From positions 62,001-126,000 of the forward strand of contig CAZUGQ010000005.1 in assembly GCA_964620125.1 (NCBI GenBank): a stretch of DNA of 64,000 bases, in the 5' to 3' direction. The first letter of the stretch is position 1, and the number at the start of each line of letters is the position of its first letter. Shown piece after piece: positions 34,736-42,808 of this stretch. The notes beneath the pieces are model-generated. The model was not told the DNA's origin, did not search any database, and was given only the letters and a program-made list of their open reading frames with translations. The stretch comes from OLB6 sp964620125. Lineage in GTDB: Bacteria; Bacteroidota; Ignavibacteria; Kapaibacteriales; Kapaibacteriaceae. Made by a program: the position numbers and the translations under genes.

Positions 34736-35989
34736 GTGAGTGCTGCCATCTGTGCTCTTGGGATGTTGGTGGTTCTTGGTGTAGCGTGGATCTGGTCAAC
34801 CAACCGCAAGCAAATCCTGTGGCGCACAGTTGTGTGGGGGTTAATACTCCAGGCCGCGTTGAGCATTGTTGCTGTGGCCTTCCCGCCCGGAGTACGATTC
34901 TTCAGGTGGTTAGGTGAATGTGTTACGTGGTTTCTTTCGTTTGCAAAGCAAGGTGCCATCTTTTTGTTTGGCAACCTTGCCAGTTCCGAGCACACTGATG
35001 TATTTGGCTTTCAGTTTGCACTTGCAGTCTTGCCGGTATTAGTGTTCCTTGGCAGTGTTACCGCAATCCTGTTTCACCTGGGAATACTCCAACGGATTGT
35101 TTCCGCGATGGCTTGGGTCATGCAGCGAACCATGGGGACAACTGCCATGGAGTCTCTGAGTGCAGCAGCCAATGTTTTCCTCGGGCAGGTCGAAGCTCCC
35201 CTTTTGGTTCGGCACTACGTTCCGCGTGCTACAACATCCGAGCTGTTTGCCCTGATGGTTGGAGGCTTTGCCACGATTGCCGGAAGTATCATGGGCGTTT
35301 ACATCGCTATGGGGATTCCTGCCGACACGCTCATCATCAGCAGCTTGCTTGCAGCTCCCGGAAGTCTTGTTCTTTCCAAGATGGTTATGCCACTACCCAA
35401 GGGCACGCCGGTGATGCCCATACAGTCGGAAACCTTGTCTGCTCAAGAGCCCGAGCGTTCAAACATCATTGATGCCATTGCCCGCGGTGCCGTTGATGGT
35501 TTTCGAATAGCAGTGAACGTGATCGTAGTGCTTATGGCCTTTAAAGCTATCGTTGCACTTGTTGATGCCAGTCTAGCGTTTACGAGCGCCGAGTTTGCCA
35601 AAGTGGGATGGGAGGGGGCTCCGGCATCGCTTGATACGATACTCGGATGGATGTTTGTGCCTTTTGCCTGGCTCATGGGAGTGCCTTGGAACGAGGCAAT
35701 GCAGGTTTCTTCACTGTTAGGGGTGAAGCTCAGTCAGACAGAATTTCTTGCATACGAGAAACTTGCCGTACTCATCCGTAGCGGTGCCATTTCAGAGCGA
35801 ACGATCACCGTCACAACGATCGCCTTGTGCGGTTTTGCCAATGTAATGAGCATTGGGATTCAAATCGGTGGGTTTAGCATTATGGCTCCGGCTCGCAGGG
35901 CGGAGGTAGCCTCATTGGGCCTCAAGGCTATGTGTGTTGGGGCCTTAACCAATGTGTTTAGCGCTTGCCTCGTTGGTCTCTTTGTTTGA
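34736..35989 (+). CDS. Concentrative nucleoside transporter (NupC/CNT family)
   Basis: 417-aa inner-membrane symporter importing nucleosides with H+ or Na+. Conserved CNT stretches are GQVEAPLLVRHY, GGFATIAGSIMGVY, LLAAPGSLVLSKM, and CGFANVMSIGIQIGG. It has about ten helices. The start GTG 34736 lies 2 nt after the dnaE stop, so both are on one transcript. The 3' end overlaps the convergent periplasmic-protein gene by 32 nt. An AGGGGGCT octamer is at 35613. Confidence 0.92.
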   Translation: MSAAICALGMLVVLGVAWIWSTNRKQILWRTVVWGLILQAALSIVAVAFPPGVRFFRWLGECVTWFLSFAKQGAIFLFGNLASSEHTDVFGFQFALAVLPVLVFLGSVTAILFHLGILQRIVSAMAWVMQRTMGTTAMESLSAAANVFLGQVEAPLLVRHYVPRATTSELFALMVGGFATIAGSIMGVYIAMGIPADTLIISSLLAAPGSLVLSKMVMPLPKGTPVMPIQSETLSAQEPERSNIIDAIARGAVDGFRIAVNVIVVLMAFKAIVALVDASLAFTSAEFAKVGWEGAPASLDTILGWMFVPFAWLMGVPWNEAMQVSSLLGVKLSQTEFLAYEKLAVLIRSGAISERTITVTTIALCGFANVMSIGIQIGGFSIMAPARRAEVASLGLKAMCVGALTNVFSACLVGLFV

Positions 35990-36467
35990 TCCGATCGATA
36001 ATCAGGCGCTGCAGCTCGTCGCGAAATCTGGACTCAAACACCACATACTGAGCGTACTGGCTGGGAGTGAGCACTGGTTTTACATCGTCGAATCTCTGTT
36101 CTATTTCTTTGCCCATCTCACGAATGAGCTTACGCAGTTCCTCCACCTTTGGCAAGAGCACCGCTTCGGAGGCATTTGTGCTGATAAGATGTTGGAGTTC
36201 CTTCGAGGCAGCGTCAATCTCAAGGCGCAACTGTTCATGCCTCTTCTGATGTTTGTTATAGACTGCGAAGAACTTCTCAACCTGATTGTCCTGCAAATCA
36301 AGAATGTCAAGAAGTTTAACCTTTCGGAAATCCTCGATGCGCTTCTGAAGTTTTCCGGGCTCGAACTCCTCTTGGGCCGTGATTGTGGGAGTGAGTAGCG
36401 CAGAAGCCAGAATTTGAATGACCACAGGTTGAGCAAATGCACGGAGCCACTTGGTGTTCATGATCAT
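35958..36467 (-). CDS. Small exported coiled-coil protein (Spy/CpxP-like arrangement)
   Basis: 169-aa protein with a signal peptide (VVIQILASALLTPTITAQ) and an otherwise almost entirely helical, charged body (KLQKRIEDFRKVKLLDILDL...). It is the third gene of an operon after an ECF sigma factor and its putative anti-sigma, starting 4 nt inside the latter (ATGA). That position and the helical, LTPSQYAQY-containing sequence recall periplasmic stress sensors/chaperones such as CpxP, Spy or ZraP, but I see no decisive motif. Likely part of envelope-stress sensing. Confidence 0.65.
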   Translation of the reverse strand: MIMNTKWLRAFAQPVVIQILASALLTPTITAQEEFEPGKLQKRIEDFRKVKLLDILDLQDNQVEKFFAVYNKHQKRHEQLRLEIDAASKELQHLISTNASEAVLLPKVEELRKLIREMGKEIEQRFDDVKPVLTPSQYAQYVVFESRFRDELQRLIIDRIKQRDQRGKR

Positions 36468-36880
36468 AGTCCTTCTAGCAGCTTGTCTACGTCGGAGCTT
36501 GTAAGCAGAATGTTCTGCTGAGTTGGGGCCTGCACGATGCGGTCAACTGCCTCTTCTTCGGTGAGTACCACGAGGAGGTCTTCGGTTAGTGTTTCGGTTG
36601 AAGATGTTGTGCCGGTTACGAGGTTGTTCGAGGGTACTGGCACTGGATCGGGTTCAGGAAGAACGAGCCAGGCAAAGCCTATCGATGCTGCGACAGCAAG
36701 GCCACCGACAACCATGCGCCGTTGGCGGCGTGTTCGTGCGGCATGAGCGTGCATTGCCGCGACTACATCAACACTCAGGTTGCGTGTTGCATCTCGCAGG
36801 TGAGCCTCGTAGGCATCTTTATGACGACGATTGATGAAGCTGTTCACCAGCCATTCATCATCATTAGGATTGCTGTTCAT
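36464..36880 (-). CDS. Putative anti-sigma factor, single-pass membrane protein
   Basis: 138-aa protein with a cytoplasmic N-terminal ~50 residues, one transmembrane helix (MVVGGLAVAASIGFAWLVLP) and a proline-rich then acidic periplasmic tail. It overlaps the sigma-factor gene by 17 nt and the next gene by 4 nt. That is the standard genomic position of an ECF anti-sigma, but the HxxxCxxC zinc motif is absent and sequence similarity is weak, so the call rests mainly on context. Confidence 0.65.
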   Translation of the reverse strand: MNSNPNDDEWLVNSFINRRHKDAYEAHLRDATRNLSVDVVAAMHAHAARTRRQRRMVVGGLAVAASIGFAWLVLPEPDPVPVPSNNLVTGTTSSTETLTEDLLVVLTEEEAVDRIVQAPTQQNILLTSSDVDKLLEGL

Positions 36881-37472
36881 CGAAATTCCAGTAGCGGTGG
36901 TAGTCGGTGTCTTTCAGTTTCTCAGCGATCTTCTTTACAGCCCAGTGGTAGTTTGCTTTGAGTGCTCCAACACTTGTTCCTACCTGTGCACTTATCTCCT
37001 CGTAGGTGAGGTCTTCGTAGTGCCGCATCATGAATGTAGCACGTTGTTTTGGTGGCAACGTTGCGAGCACCGTATGAAAGAAGACTTCGAACTCATTCTG
37101 TTCGGTGTGGTCTGCTGGCGAGAGCTGTTTAGCAGGCACGTCACGTTCATCCTCGCCCTCACCGACGGCAAAGAACTTTAGGAACCGACTTCGGTGGTAC
37201 ATGCTAATTGCCGTGTTGCGTGCAATCTTGCCAATCCATGTTTGCAGAGAGCTTTCACTGCGAAACCTACCCAATCCTTTAAAGGCTTTGATCATCACTT
37301 CTTGAGCGCAATCTCGCGCGTCTTCGGTGGAGGACAGATATCGCAAGGCCACCGTATAGGCAAACCGCTGGTACTTGCGAACCATGGCCGTGATGGCTTG
37401 GTCCTGCTCACCAGCATGATATGCCTCGAGGATCTCCTGATCAGATTCCAGTTGTGCTGCCACAGTGTGCAT
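36864..37472 (-). CDS. ECF-type RNA polymerase sigma factor
   Basis: 202-aa sigma-70 family group 4 factor. Region 2 is visible as SSTEDARDCAQEVMIKAFKG with the following SSLQTWIGKIARN, and region 4 as LPPKQRATFMMRHYEDLTYEE with an HTH recognition helix. ATG 37472 is chosen because upstream residues of the longer ORF (37517) do not belong to region 2. An ECF-like control loop with the two downstream genes is likely; a near-perfect 23-bp palindrome (37514-37536) lies 41 nt upstream. Confidence 0.9.
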   Translation of the reverse strand: MHTVAAQLESDQEILEAYHAGEQDQAITAMVRKYQRFAYTVALRYLSSTEDARDCAQEVMIKAFKGLGRFRSESSLQTWIGKIARNTAISMYHRSRFLKFFAVGEGEDERDVPAKQLSPADHTEQNEFEVFFHTVLATLPPKQRATFMMRHYEDLTYEEISAQVGTSVGALKANYHWAVKKIAEKLKDTDYHRYWNFDEQQS

Positions 37473-37513
37473 GGAGTACGCCAAAATTGAACGGCCGCCC
37501 GTCCTTTGCCATT

Positions 37514-37536
37514 CCACATGGGTTTAACCCACGTGG
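37514..37536. promoter_or_regulatory. 23-bp near-palindrome upstream of the ECF operon
   Basis: CCACATGGGTT-T-AACCCACGTGG: two 11-nt arms with a single mismatch around one central base. It sits between the MATE stop and the sigma-factor start. There is no T-tract, so an operator or protein-binding site is more likely than a terminator. Confidence 0.45.
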
Positions 37537-37552
37537 TTGCAGAGTTGGTTGG

Positions 37553-38902
37553 TTACACGGTAACGTTTCTCCAGAAGTCCATTCGGTAGATGAGCAGAGC
37601 AATAAGAGCAAACGCCGTGTAACCGATGACGATTCCAAGCCAAACTCCTTGCGGGCCGAGTTGGAAATAAAATGCCAGTGTATGAGCAAGTGGAAGCTGA
37701 ATGAGCAGCAAACTTCCAGCCGTTATCAGCATGCTAACGTAGGCTGCACCAGCACCGCTAATTGCACGAACCGTTACCAAACCAATGGCAAAACCAACGT
37801 ATCCAAAAATGGTGGTGCGCAGATATCGCAAAGATTCTTCAACCGTAGAAGGTGTACTTGTGTATAACCGAATGAAGTACTCGCCCAACAACCAGATGGC
37901 AATGGCTAATGATAGCATGAGAACAGTCATCTGCTTCACTGCTGAACGATGGTATGCAGCAGCGCGTTCTGGCTGCTTGGCACCAAGGTTCTGACCAGTG
38001 GCAACTTCTACGGCCACACCCATGGCAAAGACGCTCATGAACACCAGCATGTCCATATTCAGTCCCAAGGTATACGCAGCCGTTACCGACGTGCCAAAGC
38101 CCCCTACCAGAACGAACATGATTGCGCGGTTAACGCTAACAGACAACATTTGAATTGCACTGGGAAATCCAAGAGCGGCAACCCTACCTAGAAGGGCAAC
38201 ATCTGGCCGGTAGTTACGAAAGGAAATATGCACATTCGCCCGTCCGTTCGTCACTGCCCAGATTGCAGCACATGCTCCTGAAATCTGGGCTAGGGCTGTT
38301 GCCAAGCCAGCACCTGCAAGGCCGAGCTGCGGGAATGGACCGATGCCAAAGATGAGAAAGGGAGCAAGGAGTGCATTCAGGACCGTTGTACCAATCAGGA
38401 CAACCATTGGAAACACAGGATTGCCCGTACTCCTAACAATGGAGAATATCTGAAAGCTCACCAGGTTAGCGGCAAAGCCCAGATACAATGTAGACATATA
38501 CTGGAACGCCAGTACGGAAACCTCAGGATCCATGCGCATAACGCTGGGGATTGTCGGCATGACGATGTACATCGAGACGCTAACCAACAAGGCAAGTACG
38601 GCAATACCTACCACACCCTGCGTTGCCGTGTTATTTGCTCCTGTGCGATCGCCCTCGCCGTACCGGCGAGCCACGATGATTCCAGTGCCAACGGCAAGCC
38701 CGCTAACAAGCGTAAACAGGAAGAACGTTATCTGATCACTGCTACCAATGGCAGCAATCGCTTCATCGCCCAAGCGTGAAGCATAATAACGGTCAATCAG
38801 CGAATACACCATGTTCACCAGGAAACTGAATGCCATGGGTATGGCAAACAGACGCAGTGATCGGTCGATAGGTCCAGCGAGGAGATTAGGTTGTTGCTTC
38901 AT
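37553..38902 (-). CDS. MATE-family multidrug/efflux transporter
   Basis: 449-aa inner-membrane antiporter with twelve predicted helices in two similar halves; characteristic segments are FLFTLVSGLAVGTGIIVARRYGEGD in the first half and GMGVAVEVATGQNLGAKQPERA-like FAMGVAVEVATGQNLGA in the second. Exports cationic compounds or unknown metabolites using Na+ or H+. ATG 38902 is preferred; an in-frame ATG at 38929 is possible. It is divergent from the glycosyltransferase gene, 48 nt between starts, and upstream of the ECF operon. An AGCCCCCT octamer is at 38098. Confidence 0.92.
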   Translation of the reverse strand: MKQQPNLLAGPIDRSLRLFAIPMAFSFLVNMVYSLIDRYYASRLGDEAIAAIGSSDQITFFLFTLVSGLAVGTGIIVARRYGEGDRTGANNTATQGVVGIAVLALLVSVSMYIVMPTIPSVMRMDPEVSVLAFQYMSTLYLGFAANLVSFQIFSIVRSTGNPVFPMVVLIGTTVLNALLAPFLIFGIGPFPQLGLAGAGLATALAQISGACAAIWAVTNGRANVHISFRNYRPDVALLGRVAALGFPSAIQMLSVSVNRAIMFVLVGGFGTSVTAAYTLGLNMDMLVFMSVFAMGVAVEVATGQNLGAKQPERAAAYHRSAVKQMTVLMLSLAIAIWLLGEYFIRLYTSTPSTVEESLRYLRTTIFGYVGFAIGLVTVRAISGAGAAYVSMLITAGSLLLIQLPLAHTLAFYFQLGPQGVWLGIVIGYTAFALIALLIYRMDFWRNVTV

Positions 38903-38950
38903 GGTCAAGGAAGCCACAAACATCGGCAATGAACACGGTGATCATAGCAC

Positions 38951-40090
38951 ATGTCTATTTTTGATGTACTGATTACCCTTATGCCGTCCACGATCTTCCT
39001 CGGCCTGTTGGCCTTCATGTACGCAAGCCGCGTGCTGTTTTTCATGGTGGGTTTCATTCGGGAGCGTAGGCGGTGGATTGAACCCACATACCAACCACGC
39101 GTTTCAGTTGTGGTACCGGCGCGAAATGAAGAATCCACCATCGAACGGTGTCTCACATCGTTGTTTGCCACCTCCTACCCGCGCCATCTGCTCGAAATCG
39201 TGGTGGTAAATGATCGCAGCACCGATGGCACTGGTGAGGTGTTGGACGCTTTAGCATTGAAACAACCTTGCCTTCGTGTTCTTCATCGCGAGGACGATGA
39301 TGTTGCAAAGAATTTGAAGGGGAAGCCTGGTGCGTTGCAATTCGGAGTGGAGCACAGTCATGGTGAAATCGTGCTCTTTACCGATGCAGACTGCGCTGTG
39401 TCACCCTCGTGGATAGAAGGAATGGTGGCCCAGTTTGCCGATGCACGAGTTGGTTTGGTATCTGGGTTAACATCGGTAGCCGGGGAAACATTCTTTCAGC
39501 GAACGCAGGATGTGGAGTGGACGTACACTCAAAGCATGGCTGCGGGCGGCGTGGGCAACGGCACGCTATTGGGATGTTTTGGCAACAACATGGCCGTTCG
39601 TCGGAGCGTTTTCGATGAACTTGGTGGGTATCATCGGATTAGATTTAGTGTTACCGAAGACATGGCCTTGCAGCTAGCCGTTCATCAGGCTGGCTATCGG
39701 GTTCGGTTTGCCGTGCATCCGAGCATCAGTGTTGAAACCCTACCCTGCACGCGGTTCGTGGATTACGTGAAACAGCGACATCGTTGGGTCCGTGGTGGAA
39801 CCGCTCTTGGCAAGCGTGCGGCTGCATTTGTGGCCACCAGCTTGGCACTATGGGTAGGCATCATCTTGGCGGTGATCGTTGATGCGTGGTGGTGGTTCTG
39901 GGCCTTTCTTTTTCTTCGGCTGGTTGCAGATAGTGCCATGGTTGCCGTTACCTCTGTAATCGTCAACCGCAGAAGACTCTTGCCAATGATTCTCCCGGCG
40001 ATGGTAATGCTTGTACTCACGGAGCTGTTCATTCCGATTTTGGCAACGCGGAAGAGGGTTACGTGGAAAGGACAAACGTTTTTGGGGTGA
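38951..40090 (+). CDS. Family 2 membrane glycosyltransferase
   Basis: 379-aa processive-type GT2. One N-terminal helix is followed by the GT-A core: VSVVVPARNEESTIERC near residue 50, the DxD-type TDADC near 145, TEDMAL near 240 and the QxxRW motif as QRHRWVRG near 280. Three C-terminal helices follow. It probably adds sugars to a lipid or polysaccharide at the inner membrane; donor and acceptor are not deducible. It stands alone, divergent from MATE and convergent with the FAD oxidoreductase, with a strong palindrome between the two stops. Confidence 0.9.
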   Translation: MSIFDVLITLMPSTIFLGLLAFMYASRVLFFMVGFIRERRRWIEPTYQPRVSVVVPARNEESTIERCLTSLFATSYPRHLLEIVVVNDRSTDGTGEVLDALALKQPCLRVLHREDDDVAKNLKGKPGALQFGVEHSHGEIVLFTDADCAVSPSWIEGMVAQFADARVGLVSGLTSVAGETFFQRTQDVEWTYTQSMAAGGVGNGTLLGCFGNNMAVRRSVFDELGGYHRIRFSVTEDMALQLAVHQAGYRVRFAVHPSISVETLPCTRFVDYVKQRHRWVRGGTALGKRAAAFVATSLALWVGIILAVIVDAWWWFWAFLFLRLVADSAMVAVTSVIVNRRRLLPMILPAMVMLVLTELFIPILATRKRVTWKGQTFLG

Positions 40091-40102
40091 TCGGCAAAAA
40101 TG

Positions 40103-40148
40103 CGTACGTAAGGTGCCGGGTACATACGTACCCGGCACCTTACGTACG
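40103..40148. repeat. REP-like palindrome, copy A
   Basis: Perfect 21-bp inverted repeat (CGTACGTAAGGTGCCGGGTAC and its complement) with a 4-nt ATAC loop, placed in the 71-nt gap between convergent genes. Its right arm GTACCCGGCAC-C-TTACGTACG recurs at 56339-56359 with one base changed. It could also act as a bidirectional transcription stop. Confidence 0.85.
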
Positions 40149-40161
40149 TACTAGGAGGTTC

Positions 40162-42792
40162 CTAAGGCAAGCGCGCTAAACCCAGAGCTGCCATGGCTAC
40201 CTGCAACACAGTATAGGTAGGCAATTCTACATAACGTTCAATTGCACCAGAACAGAACGCATTGGTGGTTGCGATGCCGTTTACCATTTGTTCGCGGAGT
40301 TCATGCCTCATGCCTCTTAAGGAAGCCTGCGGTACCTCTGGATACCGAATCCCGTGCGCGCCCCCCATTCCGCAGCACGTAGACGATGCAGGGATGTAGA
40401 CTTCGGCGACGAGTTTACTCATCACATCAAGCATTTCATCCCTATCGCCAAGCTTACTACTGCCGCATCCCGGGTGTACGGCAAAGACCCCTGGTAGTGG
40501 TCGGAGATTGGTGCTTGGTAACACAACGTCGTTCAGCCAACGCACGGGCGAAATCACAGTCCATCCGTGACGCTCAAGTGCTTCATGCAAGGCCGCAACA
40601 CACGTACTGGTGTCGGTGATAATCGTGCGAACGGAGCTCTCAGCAGCTGGCTCAAGTGCCGCCAGCAACTGCGATTGCATGTACTGGTGCGCACTGCTGT
40701 GACCTTGACTTTCGAAAGGTTGTCCACAGCACAAACGATTGAAGTGTTTTGGGACGATGAGCTTTTGCCCAATGTGCTCTGCAATCCTGTGCAAGGATCG
40801 TTCGGTACCTTCAAGCCACCTGGATGGGCACGATGGCAGATATACCATAGGTGCCAGATGGCGGTGGTTGGCAATCGGAAGAACATCTGCACTTTTTAAC
40901 GACCTTCTTGGCAGAAGCGCACGGGCCACCGCTCCAGTAACGGCCGACGTTAGACCAAACATTCGAACTGCTGCATCAGAGGCATAATTGAAGAGACCAG
41001 GTTCCCGCTCGGCACGAAGTCTCTTCACAAGGGCTCCTGTGTCGATTCCAACTGGACATACACTCTGACACATGCTGTCCACCACGCACGACGAAACGCT
41101 GAAGTAATTCTCGGCATTCTCTAACGATCGTCGCACTTCAGAGTCTTCAGCCAACAATTGTTCTCGTCTCAAAACGATGCGTTGTCGAGGTGTGAGGGTT
41201 ACGGCTCGTGTTGGACACACATGTTCGCAGAATCCACATTCGATACACGCATCAACTTCGGCATCGATCTCCGGGATGGGCTTGATGTTCTGTACATGTA
41301 TGGTTGTATCCGTATTGAGTAGCACACCAGGGTTCAGCACATTGTGTGGGTCCAATAGGTTCTTTACCCTCCACATGATCCCTACCGCTTCACTTCCCCA
41401 CTCCTGCTCAAGGAAAGGAGCCATGTTCCGACCTGTGCCGTGTTCTGCTTTCAGCGAGCCGTTATACTTTCCAACAACCAGGTCGGCAATCTCTTGCATG
41501 AACGCATGGTATTGCAGCTTATCGGCCTCGGTTACAAATCGTTGATTCAGAACGAAGTGGATGTTGCCATCCTTGGCGTGACCGAACACAACTGCTCTGT
41601 GATAGCCATGCTTGCCAAAAGCCCCCTTCACATCATGGACCAAACCAGCAAGATGCTCAGGACTCACGGCAACATCTTCATTGATCATGGTCTCGCCTGC
41701 CTGCCGGTGCGAACCAATGCTTGGCATTAATCCCTTGCGAAGACGCCACACAACTGCTTGGTCCCGCGCGCTCGTTAACCACTGCGTTTCACTATCGCTG
41801 GGTTGCTGGTGATGGAACTCAACAAGGAGAGCCGCGACATTTGGATTAGTAACACGATATGCCTCGGGCGTTGTAGCAAGCATCGCAAATGAATGCAATG
41901 AAGCATCATCCATGAGCTCAACGGCTGCGGCTCCTTGCTCACGCCACTCAAGTGCTGCGTCACAGGCATGATCGAGTGTTGGATAAACGCGTAGTGACGT
42001 CCACTTCTTCCTTGCATCAGGAATTGTTCGAAACGTTACGCGGTGTATGAATGCAAGAGTGCCTTCACTTCCAATAACCAGTTTTGCAAGAATGCGAGCA
42101 GGTTCATCTTCGTCGAGGAATGCATTGAGCGAGTACCCCATCGTGTTCTTGATGCGATACTTGTTCCGGATCTTCTGCAGGAGTGCTGCATTCCCTCGAA
42201 CCTCATCACGCAGTTGCTGTAATCCCTGATGGATCTCGGGTGATTGCGCACGGAGTTTCGCGTCGGCGTCTGCTTCTGCAGTATCTACGATCACACCATT
42301 GGCTAGCACAAGCTGCATCGCTGTAACGGTGTTGTAGCTGTTATCTGCTGTTCCACAGCACATCCCTGACGCATTGTTTGCAACGATGCCTCCAATCATT
42401 GCAGCGGAAAGAGATGCAGGATCCGGTCCGAGCTTGCGCTCGAATCTGCGGAGCAGGGCGTTTACTCGCCCTCCCGTGATGCCTGGCCCCACATGTACGC
42501 TGTTTCCGTTATTGTGCGATTCAAAGAAGTCCCAACCTGAGCTGAGATCAACAAGAATGTCGTCAGAAACGGCCTGGCCAGACAGACTTGTTCCACCTGC
42601 TCGGAATGTGATGTGCCTGTTGTTTTCGATGCACCATGCCAGAAGGCGCTGAACATCGGTAATGGAGCGTGGTCGTACAACGGCACGCGGAACCAAACGA
42701 TAGAGGGATGCGTCTCGGGAATGGGTTACACGGTCAACCCATGTTGTAGAAACGGCAGATGCACCAAGGATGTTCTGAAGACTGGCTGGCAC
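40162..42792 (-). CDS. FAD-linked oxidase / Fe-S / CCG-domain oxidoreductase (D-lactate/glycolate dehydrogenase-like)
   Basis: 876-aa fusion. Residues ~30-200 form a PCMH-type FAD-binding domain (FRAGGTSLSGQAVSDDILVD); ~220-480 are the FAD-linked oxidase C-terminal domain (KAEHGTGRNMAPF); ~510-600 hold two [4Fe-4S] motifs (CIECGFCEHVCP and CQSVCP); ~640-860 contain CCG-type cysteine repeats (HPGCGSSKLG, STCCGMGGAHG). E. coli YdiJ and related D-2-hydroxyacid dehydrogenases share this layout, so oxidation of D-lactate, glycolate or 2-hydroxyglutarate with electrons passed to a quinone is likely. Lies 16 nt downstream of the carboxylase gene, probably one operon. Octamer at 41621. Confidence 0.9.
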   Translation of the reverse strand: MPASLQNILGASAVSTTWVDRVTHSRDASLYRLVPRAVVRPRSITDVQRLLAWCIENNRHITFRAGGTSLSGQAVSDDILVDLSSGWDFFESHNNGNSVHVGPGITGGRVNALLRRFERKLGPDPASLSAAMIGGIVANNASGMCCGTADNSYNTVTAMQLVLANGVIVDTAEADADAKLRAQSPEIHQGLQQLRDEVRGNAALLQKIRNKYRIKNTMGYSLNAFLDEDEPARILAKLVIGSEGTLAFIHRVTFRTIPDARKKWTSLRVYPTLDHACDAALEWREQGAAAVELMDDASLHSFAMLATTPEAYRVTNPNVAALLVEFHHQQPSDSETQWLTSARDQAVVWRLRKGLMPSIGSHRQAGETMINEDVAVSPEHLAGLVHDVKGAFGKHGYHRAVVFGHAKDGNIHFVLNQRFVTEADKLQYHAFMQEIADLVVGKYNGSLKAEHGTGRNMAPFLEQEWGSEAVGIMWRVKNLLDPHNVLNPGVLLNTDTTIHVQNIKPIPEIDAEVDACIECGFCEHVCPTRAVTLTPRQRIVLRREQLLAEDSEVRRSLENAENYFSVSSCVVDSMCQSVCPVGIDTGALVKRLRAEREPGLFNYASDAAVRMFGLTSAVTGAVARALLPRRSLKSADVLPIANHRHLAPMVYLPSCPSRWLEGTERSLHRIAEHIGQKLIVPKHFNRLCCGQPFESQGHSSAHQYMQSQLLAALEPAAESSVRTIITDTSTCVAALHEALERHGWTVISPVRWLNDVVLPSTNLRPLPGVFAVHPGCGSSKLGDRDEMLDVMSKLVAEVYIPASSTCCGMGGAHGIRYPEVPQASLRGMRHELREQMVNGIATTNAFCSGAIERYVELPTYTVLQVAMAALGLARLP

Positions 42793-42808
42793 AACGCCAA
42801 TCTACGGG

